From contig CAWDWP010000004.1 in assembly GCA_963806045.1 (NCBI GenBank), positions 248,001 to 312,000 of the forward strand: a stretch of DNA of 64,000 nucleotides. Reading direction: 5' to 3'. The notes beneath the pieces are model-generated. The model was given only the letters and a program-made list of their open reading frames with translations, was not told the DNA's origin and did not search any database. Of this stretch, positions 18,237-28,200 are shown in pieces. The stretch's first letter is position 1. The number at the start of each line of letters is the position of its first letter. Position numbers and translations under genes: made by a program. Source of the stretch: DATCHW01 sp963806045. GTDB taxonomy: Bacteria > Bacteroidota > Ignavibacteria > Tepidaquicellales > Tepidaquicellaceae.

Positions 18237-19322
18237 ATGTACGAATATTCAGGATCTATACATATTCATTCCACTTTTTCAGATGGCACTGCAGTAGTTG
18301 AAGAAATCGCTAAATATGCGAATGAGACTAATTTGGACTTTATTATTCTCACCGATCACAATACTATGAAAGCAAGAGATGAAGGGCTCGAGAAGTGGTT
18401 TGGGAACACCATGGTGATTGTAGGATGTGAAATTAATGATATTGACAATAAGAACCATTATCTTACTGTTGGTTTGGATGAGTTATTTGGTAAGTTCAAA
18501 CCATTACCTAATAATGAATTTGGAAGTGAACTACCTGCACGGGAATATATCAGATTAGTAAAGGAAAAAGGCGCAGCCGGATTTATTGCCCATCCATTTG
18601 AAAAAAGAAGTACAATACCCGAACATCCTGCTTATCCGTGGACGGAATGGGATTCAGAAGATTTTGATGGAATTGAAATATGGAACCATATGAGTGAATG
18701 GGTTGAAGGACTGACTGATAAAAATAAATATCAAAGATTTTTCCACCCATTAAAATCAATAGTGTCTCCTGACCCAAAATCTATAAAAAAATGGGATGAA
18801 CTTAACTTGAAACGAAAAGTTGTAGCTATTGGAAGCATAGATGCACATGCTCATAAACATAAAATTATGGGTTATGAAATTGTAATTTTCCCTTATAAAA
18901 TTTTGTTCAAATCTATACGCACACATGTATTCGTTGATCGAGAAATCGTAAAAGGGGATAATGAAAATTTTTCGAATTATTCAAAAGAAATAATGAATGG
19001 CTTGAAAAAAGGACATTCATTTTTAGTAAATCATTATCATGGAGAAGGAAGAGGGTTCAGATTTTATTCTGAATATTGTGACAAGATTTATAATATGGGT
19101 GACGAATATATTTTTGACAAAAACAAATGTAAATCATTTAAGCTAAAAGTTTATTTGCCAAAAAGTACTGTCATAAAACTTATAAAGAACGGAAAATGTA
19201 TTGATGAGACCAATGGAATGGAATCGAATTGGGAATTTGATAAACCCGGTAATTATAGAATTGAAAGCTGGATTGGTGATAAAGCCTGGATATTTTCTAA
19301 TTATATCAGAATTCTTGCTTAA
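18237..19322 (+). CDS. PHP-domain metal-dependent hydrolase
   Basis: A 361-residue protein with the N-terminal PHP fold. Metal ligands are visible as HIHSTFSDG (residues 8-16), LTDHNT (about 39-44), AHPFEK (about 120) and a late IDAHAH. PHP domains act as phosphoesterases (histidinol-phosphatase, nucleotide or phosphodiester cleavage). The C-terminal 90 residues look like a small beta domain. Similar stand-alone proteins are often labelled PHP domain-containing protein with no defined substrate. It precedes purF in the same direction, separated by about 75 bases. Confidence 0.85.
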   Translation: MYEYSGSIHIHSTFSDGTAVVEEIAKYANETNLDFIILTDHNTMKARDEGLEKWFGNTMVIVGCEINDIDNKNHYLTVGLDELFGKFKPLPNNEFGSELPAREYIRLVKEKGAAGFIAHPFEKRSTIPEHPAYPWTEWDSEDFDGIEIWNHMSEWVEGLTDKNKYQRFFHPLKSIVSPDPKSIKKWDELNLKRKVVAIGSIDAHAHKHKIMGYEIVIFPYKILFKSIRTHVFVDREIVKGDNENFSNYSKEIMNGLKKGHSFLVNHYHGEGRGFRFYSEYCDKIYNMGDEYIFDKNKCKSFKLKVYLPKSTVIKLIKNGKCIDETNGMESNWEFDKPGNYRIESWIGDKAWIFSNYIRILA

Positions 19323-19397
19323 AATTATTAATGATTAAATTTTGAGACAAAATAGAAATGTAAGAAATAATCTTTACAAACACCTAATACTAAATCT

Positions 19398-20873
19398 ATT
19401 TATTCAAATTGTGGAGTTTTTGGTATTTTCAATCATCCCGATGCTTCTATATTAACATACTATGGGTTACATGCTTTGCAGCATAGGGGACAGGAGTCTG
19501 CTGGAATTGTTACTAGTGAATTTATTCCTGATAAAAATAAGTATCATTTCAATTTATATAAAGATCATGGCCTGGTATTGAATATATTTAATGAAAGTAT
19601 TTTAACTCAAGTTCTGAAAGGGAATTCTGCAATTGGTCATAATCGCTATTCCACTACCGGAGCATCTGATAAAAGAAATAATATTCAGCCATTTAAAGTA
19701 TCTTATAAATATGGAAACCTTGCATTATCTCATAATGGAAATCTTACAAATACAAATGCATTAAGAGCAAAACTTCAGGATGAAGGAACTATATTTCAAA
19801 CTTCCACAGATAGTGAAATTATTTTACACCTAATCGCAAAGAGTAAGGAAAAAGATGAAATTAACAGAATAATAGATGCATTCAGTCAAGTTCAGGGAGC
19901 ATATTCAATATGTATTTTAACAGATGACAAATTGGTAGCAATTAGAGATCCATTTGGAGTTAGACCATTAGTTTTAGGAAAGCTAGATGACAGTTATATT
20001 TTTGCATCTGAAACTACCTCACTGGACATCATAAATGCAGAATACATTCGTGATGTTGAACCGGGTGAGATCGTTGTTATAGACAAAGATGTAATAAAGA
20101 ATAAAGAAGTTAAATCATTCAGATTTAAAAAAGCAGAAAAATTCAAACATTGCATATTCGAGTATATATATTTTTCAAGACCTGATAGCATGGTATTCGG
20201 AGAAAGAGTAGATAAAGTACGAAGAAAAATCGGCAGGAACCTTGCAATCGAGAAGCCGCCTCCCGGAAAAGATAATCCTGAAGAGAAAAGAGTAGTAATA
20301 ATAAATGTTCCGGATTCTTCCAACACTGCTACTTTGGGCTATTTTAATGAAGCATCCAAGAACAATAATGATATCAGACTTGAAATTGGCTTGATAAGGA
20401 GTCACTATGTCGGCAGAACATTCATACAGCCCGGTAAAGATATCAGAAAAATGAAAGTAAAAACAAAATTTAATATCGTGAAAGGAGTTTTGGAAGATAG
20501 AAAAGTGGTAATAGTGGATGATTCGATAGTAAGAGGTACTACATCCAAATTACTGATAGAACTTATTCGAAAAGCTAATCCAAAGGAAATTCATTTAAGG
20601 ATATCTTCACCGCCTATAATATCTCCATGTTATTATGGTATGGATTTTCCGTCTAAAGAAGAGTTAATTGCAAATCAATATCATCAGGATGTTGAAGAAA
20701 TAAGGAAAGCACTTGGTGTGGATAGTCTTGAGTACCTTTCAATTGAAAAACTTCTCGAATCTGTGAACCACGAAAAGCCTGAAACAGATTATTGTACTGC
20801 TTGTTTCACCTGTAAATATCCTATCCCTATCGAGGGAATAACTAATATTGATAAAAATAAATTTGAAGATTAA
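19398..20873 (+). CDS. purF: Amidophosphoribosyltransferase (4Fe-4S type)
   Basis: First committed enzyme of purine synthesis: glutamine plus PRPP to phosphoribosylamine. The Ntn-hydrolase start NCGVFGIFNHPDAS and the LQHRGQESAG motif are present, as is the PRPP-binding region VVIVDDSIVRGTT. Cysteines in KHCIF, ISPCYYG and CTACFTC fit the iron-sulphur type known from Bacillus. The catalytic cysteine (codon at 19410) must be exposed by removal of a short propeptide, so translation has to start before it. The in-frame stop at 19368 leaves no ATG, GTG or TTG in between. I placed the start at the ATT at 19398 as the least bad option; a later TTG at 19476 would remove the active site. A base error is also possible. 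Confidence 0.88.
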   Translation: MYSNCGVFGIFNHPDASILTYYGLHALQHRGQESAGIVTSEFIPDKNKYHFNLYKDHGLVLNIFNESILTQVLKGNSAIGHNRYSTTGASDKRNNIQPFKVSYKYGNLALSHNGNLTNTNALRAKLQDEGTIFQTSTDSEIILHLIAKSKEKDEINRIIDAFSQVQGAYSICILTDDKLVAIRDPFGVRPLVLGKLDDSYIFASETTSLDIINAEYIRDVEPGEIVVIDKDVIKNKEVKSFRFKKAEKFKHCIFEYIYFSRPDSMVFGERVDKVRRKIGRNLAIEKPPPGKDNPEEKRVVIINVPDSSNTATLGYFNEASKNNNDIRLEIGLIRSHYVGRTFIQPGKDIRKMKVKTKFNIVKGVLEDRKVVIVDDSIVRGTTSKLLIELIRKANPKEIHLRISSPPIISPCYYGMDFPSKEELIANQYHQDVEEIRKALGVDSLEYLSIEKLLESVNHEKPETDYCTACFTCKYPIPIEGITNIDKNKFED

Positions 20874-20876
20874 ATT

Positions 20877-22214
20877 ATGCAAAAAAATCAATTAACCTTT
20901 CATAAATCCCGCAGGGAAAAACTTCTTCAGCATACAGGGAAAGGTTCGGTAATACTTATTCTCGGAAACACTTTAAGAAATAGGTCTTATGACCAGAATT
21001 ACTTTTTCTCCCAGGATAGGAATTTTTATTATCTCACAGGATTCGAGGAACCCGATGCTGCTTTATTGCTTTTCTCAGAACCTTTCGAAGTGGAAGATAA
21101 ATTAAATAAGAAAAAATTTAATACTAAAGAAGTACTTTTTGTCCAACCCAAAAATTTGGAAAGGGAAGTATGGGTAGGTAAAAGATTAGGAAAAGATCTT
21201 GTGAAAAAAGAACTTGGAATTTCTGCATCTCTTGAGAATAACGAGCTTCCGCGTGTAATCGATGATGTAATAGTAAAAGGAGGATTGAAATTATATATAA
21301 ATTTATACTCACTATTTTCCCTTGATGGTGAATTCAAGAAATTATTAAGTCATTTTTTAAATAGCTTAAAAGATTTTTCTCCGAATCATCAGATTATTGA
21401 TGTTTCTCATATAATCGGCAGGTTGCGCAAAGTCAAAACAGAATATGAAATTACTCAGATCAAGCGAGCAGTTGAAATTACGGTAAAAGCATATAATGAA
21501 TCTATTAGAAATGTAAAACCCGGACTATATGAATACGAAATTCAGTCCATGTTGGAAAATATTTACAGAAAAAATAGCTGTGGGAATGCTTTTTATCCTA
21601 TAGTCGCTTCAGGCAGTAATGCATGTACACTTCATTATGAAATCAACAAAGATATACTAAGGAACAATGATTTGCTTCTTGTAGATTCGGGAGCAGAATA
21701 TAAATATTACAATGCAGATATTACACGTACTCTACCTATCAATGGGACTTTCAGCAATGAGCAAAAAATTATTTATGATATTGTACTGCGGGCAAACAAA
21801 GAATGTATTAAGAAAATAAAACCCGGTGTAAAGCTTACTTATCTGAAAAAATTTACGAGAGAATTTCTGGCAAAAGAACTAATGAAGATAGGTTTGATTA
21901 AAAATAATAAAGATATAATTAAATATTACATGCACAGTGTTGGTCATCATCTGGGTCTTGATACTCATGATGCAGTTCCTCTGGTCGAATCCTCATATGG
22001 CGATTATGATTCATTAAAACCAGGGAATGTGATAACAATAGAACCCGGATTATATTTACCTGAGACGGACAGAAAACTACCCTCGAAATTCAGAGGGATT
22101 GGAGTTAGAATTGAAGATGATATACTTGTTACAAATAACGGTCATAAAATTTTAACATCATCGCTCACAAAAGAAATCAATGAAATTCAATCTATGATGA
22201 AAGGAATTAAATAA
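20877..22214 (+). CDS. pepP: Xaa-Pro aminopeptidase (M24B)
   Basis: Aminopeptidase P, which removes N-terminal residues before proline; 445 residues. The N-terminal creatinase-like domain contains the family motif YDQNYFFSQDRNFYYLTG. The pita-bread catalytic domain supplies all five metal ligands: two Asp in LLLVDSGAEYKYYNADITRT, His in SVGHHLGLDTHD, Glu in ITIEPGLY and Glu in VRIEDDIL. It starts three bases after purF and its stop codon overlaps the ATG of the next gene by one base, so the three genes probably form an operon. Confidence 0.93.
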   Translation: MQKNQLTFHKSRREKLLQHTGKGSVILILGNTLRNRSYDQNYFFSQDRNFYYLTGFEEPDAALLLFSEPFEVEDKLNKKKFNTKEVLFVQPKNLEREVWVGKRLGKDLVKKELGISASLENNELPRVIDDVIVKGGLKLYINLYSLFSLDGEFKKLLSHFLNSLKDFSPNHQIIDVSHIIGRLRKVKTEYEITQIKRAVEITVKAYNESIRNVKPGLYEYEIQSMLENIYRKNSCGNAFYPIVASGSNACTLHYEINKDILRNNDLLLVDSGAEYKYYNADITRTLPINGTFSNEQKIIYDIVLRANKECIKKIKPGVKLTYLKKFTREFLAKELMKIGLIKNNKDIIKYYMHSVGHHLGLDTHDAVPLVESSYGDYDSLKPGNVITIEPGLYLPETDRKLPSKFRGIGVRIEDDILVTNNGHKILTSSLTKEINEIQSMMKGIK

Positions 22215-23074
22215 TGAAAATATTTATTTTAGTTTTTCTATCTATCTTTACTGTAATATCACTTTACTCACAGGAGAAGGATTCTTTTCTAATATTTAAT
22301 TCCGATGGCACTAAGGCTTCCTATGCAGATATATTGAAATCTGCCGAAAATTCGGATGTGTTATTTATTGGTGAGCTTCATAACAATGCTGTTGCCCACT
22401 GGCTTGAGTATGAACTAACTAAAGATTTATTTACTATTAAAAAAGAAAACCTAATACTTGGGGCGGAAATGTTTGAAGCAGACGACCAGTTGGTGGTAGA
22501 TGAGTTTCTTTCGGGAAAACTGAGTGAGAATACATTCAAAGCAGAAGCGAAATTATGGCAGAATTATAAAACTGACTATAAACCTCTTCTCGATTTTGCT
22601 AAAACAAATAAACTTAAATTTATCGCGACCAATATCCCCAGAAGATATGCATCACTTGTATATACCAGAGGTCTGGAAGCACTGGATAGCCTTGAAAAAG
22701 AATCTTATAAATGGATAGTACCTTTACCTTTTGAAATTGATATGAGTCTCAGTTGTTATAAAGATATTATGGAAAAGGCTGAAGGGCATGGAGGGGAAAA
22801 TCTTCCTAAATCTCAGGCGATAAAGGATGCTACTATGGCTTATTTCATAAATAAAAATATTGAGAAGAAGAATATGTTTATTCATTATAATGGATCTTAT
22901 CATTCAGATAATCATGAGGGAATATGTTGGTACTTGAAAAAATATAATAAAAATTATAAAATATTAACAATAACGACGATAGAACAAGATGATATAAGTA
23001 CATTAAATAAAGAGTTTCTTAATAAAGCGGACTTCATTATTGCAGTTCCGGAATCTTTTACAAAAACTTATTAA
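22214..23074 (+). CDS. ChaN-like exported protein (DUF399, haem-uptake fold)
   Basis: A 286-residue protein with a signal peptide (cleaved near SLYSQ). The ChaN/DUF399 core is visible: LFIGELHNNAVAHWLEYEL near residue 50, LGAEMFEADDQLVVDEFL, FIATNIPRRYA and the closing HYNGSYHSDNHEGICWYL with conserved His. Members of this group are related to Tiki proteases and to haem-binding ChaN. The actual activity here is unknown. No lipobox is seen; release into the periplasm is more likely. Its ATG overlaps the pepP stop (TAATG). Confidence 0.82.
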   Translation: MKIFILVFLSIFTVISLYSQEKDSFLIFNSDGTKASYADILKSAENSDVLFIGELHNNAVAHWLEYELTKDLFTIKKENLILGAEMFEADDQLVVDEFLSGKLSENTFKAEAKLWQNYKTDYKPLLDFAKTNKLKFIATNIPRRYASLVYTRGLEALDSLEKESYKWIVPLPFEIDMSLSCYKDIMEKAEGHGGENLPKSQAIKDATMAYFINKNIEKKNMFIHYNGSYHSDNHEGICWYLKKYNKNYKILTITTIEQDDISTLNKEFLNKADFIIAVPESFTKTY

Positions 23075-23087
23075 GAAATTTCCTGTT

Positions 23088-25238
23088 CTAAATTATCGAA
23101 AGGTCAATTTTGCGGGCTTCTATGTTTACATTTATTATCTTAACATTCACCTTTTGTCCGGCTCTGAATGTCTTGTGTCTTCTGCGGCCTGTGACTAATA
23201 ATTTATTTTCATCATAGTTATAATAATCATCTTCCATATCTCTGAATCTCACCAATCCTTCAACCATAATATCGCTTAGTTCAACAAACATTCCATAACT
23301 TACAATTCCGGATATAATTCCGTCAAATTCATCTCCTATAAATTTTGATAAATAATTTATCTGTAGAACTTTTGTATATTCTCTTTCAGCATAGACCGCA
23401 TTCTGTTCTTTAAGTGTGGAAATCTTGCATATTTCTTCAACTTTCTTGGCATCTTGTTTTATAGATTTTGCTTTTATCTGTTGATTAATATACTGTTTGA
23501 TAAGTCGGTGGACTACAAGGTCGGGATAACGACGGATAGGGGAGGTGAAGTGAGTATAATCGACGAAACCTAACCCATAATGTCCGATATTCTTATCAGC
23601 ATATTTAGCTTTTGCCATAGAACGAATTAATAAATCGTTGATTATAAAGCTTTCTTGTTTACCTTTTATTGTGTCCAATAACTTCTTCAAGGAGGATTTA
23701 TCTTCAAGGTCTATAAAATATCCAAATTGCTTAATAAATTGAGTTAGGTTACTAAGTTTTTCATTATCAGGTTTATCGTGTATTCTGTAAATGAAGGGTA
23801 AGTTTGAACCTATATCTTTAGCAGTTTTATGAACGAATTCTGTAACACATTTATTTGCAAGCAGCATAAATTCTTCTATCATCCTCATAGAGTTGAGTCT
23901 TGGTTTCAGTTTTATACTTGTTATGTTAAATTTGTCATCGATTAAAATTTTAACTTCAGTAGATTCAAAATCAAGACTTCCTTTTTTCATTCTTTCTTTA
24001 TAAAAACTCTGCGATATTCTGTGCAACAATAATAGGTCTTCAGAATAAATCCCTTTTTTTGAATCCAGAATATCCTGAACTTTTTCATAAGAAAATCTTT
24101 TATTGCTTCTGATAACAGATTCTTTAATCTCATAACTTTTCAGTTTAAATGTCTTATTCAGAGTGACCAATACAGAAAACGTGAGTCTGTCCTGATTCTC
24201 CTTTAGCGAACAAATGTCGTTAGATAATTTCTCCGGAAGCATTGGTACGACTTTGTTTACTAAATAAACACTTGTTCCACGTGACATTGCTTCAACATCA
24301 ATTTCAGAATACTCCTTCACGAAATATGAAACATCAGCGATATGTATTCCAAGAATATATTCATCCTTCCCCGATTTTTGTATAGATATTGCGTCATCAA
24401 AATCTTTAGCATCTTCCGGATCAATTGTAACTGTTGTAACATTTCTCAAGTCAATTCTATCTTTTATATCTAATTTAGTATTAATCGAGTTAGCACGAGA
24501 TTCTATATTTTTAGGGTAATTTTTATTCAGATCAAATTTATAATAGATTGATTCCAGTTCAGCGGAAATATCTCCAGCCACTCCTAAAACCATCACAATT
24601 TTACCCTCGAATTCATAGTCATCTTTAACTCCGTCTATTTTTTTAATTAATATGCAAACAACTTTATCACCCTCTTTTGCATTGTTATAATTTTTGGCTG
24701 ATATAAATATTTCTTTCGTAACTATTTTTGAATCAGGAACTACTAGTCCAAAAAATTTACTTTTCAGGAATTTACCTGTTATTTTAATTTCTTTCTCGAT
24801 TAAATATTCAGGCTCTGATGTTGGTGATTTTATTTTATTATTTGATTTATATTTTTCATCCTGATTTTTATTTCTTGTTCTTGAACTGAACGAAGATTCT
24901 CTTTTATGGTATTTTGAATCTCTTTCACCTCTCGATTTTTTCGATTTTCTTTCAAATTCCATCCTGTTTTTTGAGTAGTTTTCAACGCCGATAAGCCCGT
25001 CAACGTTTTTATCCATGTCTCGATATGCAAATTCTTTTAGAATATAATATTTACCTTTTTTAAATATTTTTCCTTCATTTGTAAGTAAACTTAATGCATT
25101 TCGGAGATTTCCGCGATCACTGGATTTTAAAGAAAGTTTATTAAAAAGATTGTTAAACTTGATAGAATTGTTCTTTTCAGTTTTCAGAGCGGATAATATT
25201 AGATGTTGAAATTTAATATGCTTAGAAATTAATTTTAT
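23088..25238 (-). CDS. rnr: Ribonuclease R
   Basis: Processive 3'-5' exoribonuclease. After a lysine/arginine-rich N-terminal linker come the cold-shock domains, the RNB catalytic domain with TIDPEDAKDFDDAIS (metal-binding Asp residues) and a C-terminal S1 domain (GIISGIVSYGMFVELSD). The first ATG is at 25016, but the same open frame continues upstream and encodes a clear winged-helix domain of the RNase R type (SALKTEKNN, SLKSSDRGNLRNALSLLTNEGKIFKKGKYYIL). That domain belongs to the protein, yet no ATG, GTG or TTG precedes it. The best candidate is ATA at 25238, ten bases after GGAGGA (25249-25254), inside the end of tamB. An ATG-to-ATA change or base error would explain this. Start uncertain, product secure. 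Confidence 0.88.
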   Translation of the reverse strand: MKLISKHIKFQHLILSALKTEKNNSIKFNNLFNKLSLKSSDRGNLRNALSLLTNEGKIFKKGKYYILKEFAYRDMDKNVDGLIGVENYSKNRMEFERKSKKSRGERDSKYHKRESSFSSRTRNKNQDEKYKSNNKIKSPTSEPEYLIEKEIKITGKFLKSKFFGLVVPDSKIVTKEIFISAKNYNNAKEGDKVVCILIKKIDGVKDDYEFEGKIVMVLGVAGDISAELESIYYKFDLNKNYPKNIESRANSINTKLDIKDRIDLRNVTTVTIDPEDAKDFDDAISIQKSGKDEYILGIHIADVSYFVKEYSEIDVEAMSRGTSVYLVNKVVPMLPEKLSNDICSLKENQDRLTFSVLVTLNKTFKLKSYEIKESVIRSNKRFSYEKVQDILDSKKGIYSEDLLLLHRISQSFYKERMKKGSLDFESTEVKILIDDKFNITSIKLKPRLNSMRMIEEFMLLANKCVTEFVHKTAKDIGSNLPFIYRIHDKPDNEKLSNLTQFIKQFGYFIDLEDKSSLKKLLDTIKGKQESFIINDLLIRSMAKAKYADKNIGHYGLGFVDYTHFTSPIRRYPDLVVHRLIKQYINQQIKAKSIKQDAKKVEEICKISTLKEQNAVYAEREYTKVLQINYLSKFIGDEFDGIISGIVSYGMFVELSDIMVEGLVRFRDMEDDYYNYDENKLLVTGRRRHKTFRAGQKVNVKIINVNIEARKIDLSII

Positions 25239-28200
25239 AAAGAATGAGTCCTCCGATTCGATTTGAAGTATTTATTTGTGTAGTATTTTGGGAAAACGGA
25301 TCAACAATTCTTTCAAACTGAAATATAAGATTATTAGAAAGCGATTTCACTTTAAGTAATTTATTTAAAGGATATTCAATAACGAAATTTGCGCTCGTTA
25401 TATCGTAAAATAGCTGTCCTCCGAATCTTACGATGGCGTCTCCAAATTCTGCGGTGAATCGGATATCTGTTCCCTGGATTACATTACTGCCTGTGTTTTC
25501 AACATAGTTTATATCAGTATTTATAATAAAAGGTAAACTGTTAGTGATAAGAGATGATAAGTAACCCGAAACAATATTGGTTCCAACATTTGCACCAATA
25601 CTTGAGAATAAATTGGTTCTCTGTGAAGCACTTAATTCATCTTTAAATTTGCCGAATACAATAAAACTTAGCGCCTGATCAGTTTGGTCTCCGCCTCCTA
25701 ATGAGCTACCGTTAACATTAACAGCCCAGACAAGTTTGGGGTTTGAAGCATTACCTGATACTCCAAATTTTATTAAAACATCTCGCGTGTTAAGAGAATT
25801 GTTTGGGTCGGGAGATTTTCCATTGTATTCGGCTGTCAGAAAAAGATCCGGATTAATAGGATTACCATTGAAAACAATATATCCTGTAACATTAAAGACT
25901 TTATAAAACTTATAATAACAGTTTTGTGACAAATCTACTCTCCCTCTGAGTTCAAGTAAATCGTTATTCTTATTATCAAGATAGAGAGATGTTTTCACTT
26001 CCCCGTTGAACTCTTGTTTGGTTTGTTCATCTACAATAAAGTTAACAAATATGCTGTTTAATGTTGTAATTGATATATCGTAAATAAATTTCAAATTTTG
26101 GGAAGATGTTTTTTTAGATAATGTATCTTTTACCGTAAGCGCTTTATCAAATGGATTAAGTGTGTAATCTTCCCGTTTTGATAATGTATCATTATAATAT
26201 GCATAAATTAACTTTAAACTGTCTTTCGAAAAACTTGAACTATCAATTGAGACTGAATAACGAAAATTATCATCATACAAATGAAAAGCTTTATTTTGAT
26301 TCGTTGACATCAATAGTTTTCCTTTTTTCAGGAGAAAATTACCTGATAAAAGAATTTGGTCAGAATTACCCGAGATTGTTAAAATCGGATTACCGCTACC
26401 GGCATAAAGATCCCCATAAATTTCAAGATCATTTTTTAACACTTTGCTATCCAGTACTTTTATATCTCCCAATAAATCAAAAGAAAGTTTATTCAACTTA
26501 AGATTCAGGAAATCAAGATACCCATCAAAAGTTATAAATTTATCCATTTCTCCAGGATAATATAACCTTGTATTATTTACAATTAATTTTTCATTATCAG
26601 TGGCAACATCAAGGTCAAAATCGTACTTTAAGCCGTTCAGGGAAACAAAAAATGATCCATTACGAATGTTCATATTACCGGTAAATATCGGTTGTTTTAC
26701 AATACCTCTAATATTCAAAACACCTTTTAATATTCCATGCAAATCGGAAATCAATGGGATGTTTTGTTCGAGCAATGTAATTTGAACACTATCAGCTTTT
26801 ATATCGAGATATACGGGATTATTTAGAATATCAAAATTGGCGGAATCATTTAAAAGTGGATTTTCAATAGGAATTTTACCATTTACCAATAGTTTTCCGT
26901 TTGTTACAGGGTCAATCAAAACAATATCAGGAGTTAAAATATTATCGTTGTATTTTACGATAGCGTATAAATATCCGATACTATTAGTATCAAATTTAAT
27001 GTTATCAGTATAAATTTCAACCATCAGGTTAGGATCTTTAAAAGAACCTTCGTACTTAATTTTTAAGTTTTTAATATTTCCATTTACTATATTTTTTTTG
27101 AATACATTAAACAAATTGGATTTAGATAAATCCGAAATACTAATATCGTTGGCGATTAAAGATATTTTACTATCAGAATTTAAAGAATAATATCCATTTA
27201 CATCAATTTTCTGTTTATCCTCCGAAATTGAAAATTTCTGAAAATCGATATAGTTGCTTGAATCAGTAATTTTATATGATAATACGATAGGTTCAGAATT
27301 ATTCAAATTATAATTTCTGTAACTAAATCTCAAAGTATCGAAAATAAAATTCGTTTCCTTTTCTTTGAATGCTATTTGTCCGTTTGTTAACAACCTTGTT
27401 GAATCGATATTAGTTTTTATATAAAAATTATTTTTATAACTTTCCAAACTAACTCTAATATCTAATGAGTCATTGACAAATTTACCATACTTTAAATTAT
27501 CAGTTTTAAAATATAAATCTGCGTAAATGTTATTCGGTGATTCTTTATTATAATCATTATTTATATCCAATTTTATTAAAGCTTTTTTCATCAATGCTAA
27601 AGAATCATTCAAACTGAAATCAGTTACTTCTCCGTTAGTTGAAAATGAAAAAGTGTTATTGTCGTTTTTAATTTTTCCTGCTATATCAGCTTTTAGTTTA
27701 AGTTTATTATCATTAATTGCAATATTCAATGGGACAAAATTCTTGAGTTTCATGGAATATTCAAAATCCACGTCTCCATAACTGTTTTTGATAGTAACAT
27801 TATCAGTAATAGTGACACTTGAATCCACTAGTCCTAATTGTTTTTTTATTGATGTAGAAATATTGTTGAGATTATCAGAAATGATTTTTGGAAAAGTCTT
27901 ATATGAATATATACCTTTAGCTTTGATATCCAGTATATTTGACGTAATATCCAGATTCTTTTCGGTTGAACTTCCTGACATATTAATCCTTAAATTAGTT
28001 TCAGGAATTATAAAACTCTGGTATTGTGAGGGAAAAATATTAAAATTAAAAGACCCATTTAATAAATCAACATCTGTACCTTTCCCGTTTAAGTCAAATT
28101 CGAAATTCAAATTACTATTATCGCTTTGTTGTTTAGTGATTCCCGCGAGGTTAAGATTCCTAGCATTACCTTTTAAATTATAACTGATATTATTGATATC

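Noticed and set aside
19476..20873. Start of purF at the TTG 19476
   Set aside because: It would remove the catalytic cysteine and the NCGVFG segment that the same frame encodes just upstream.
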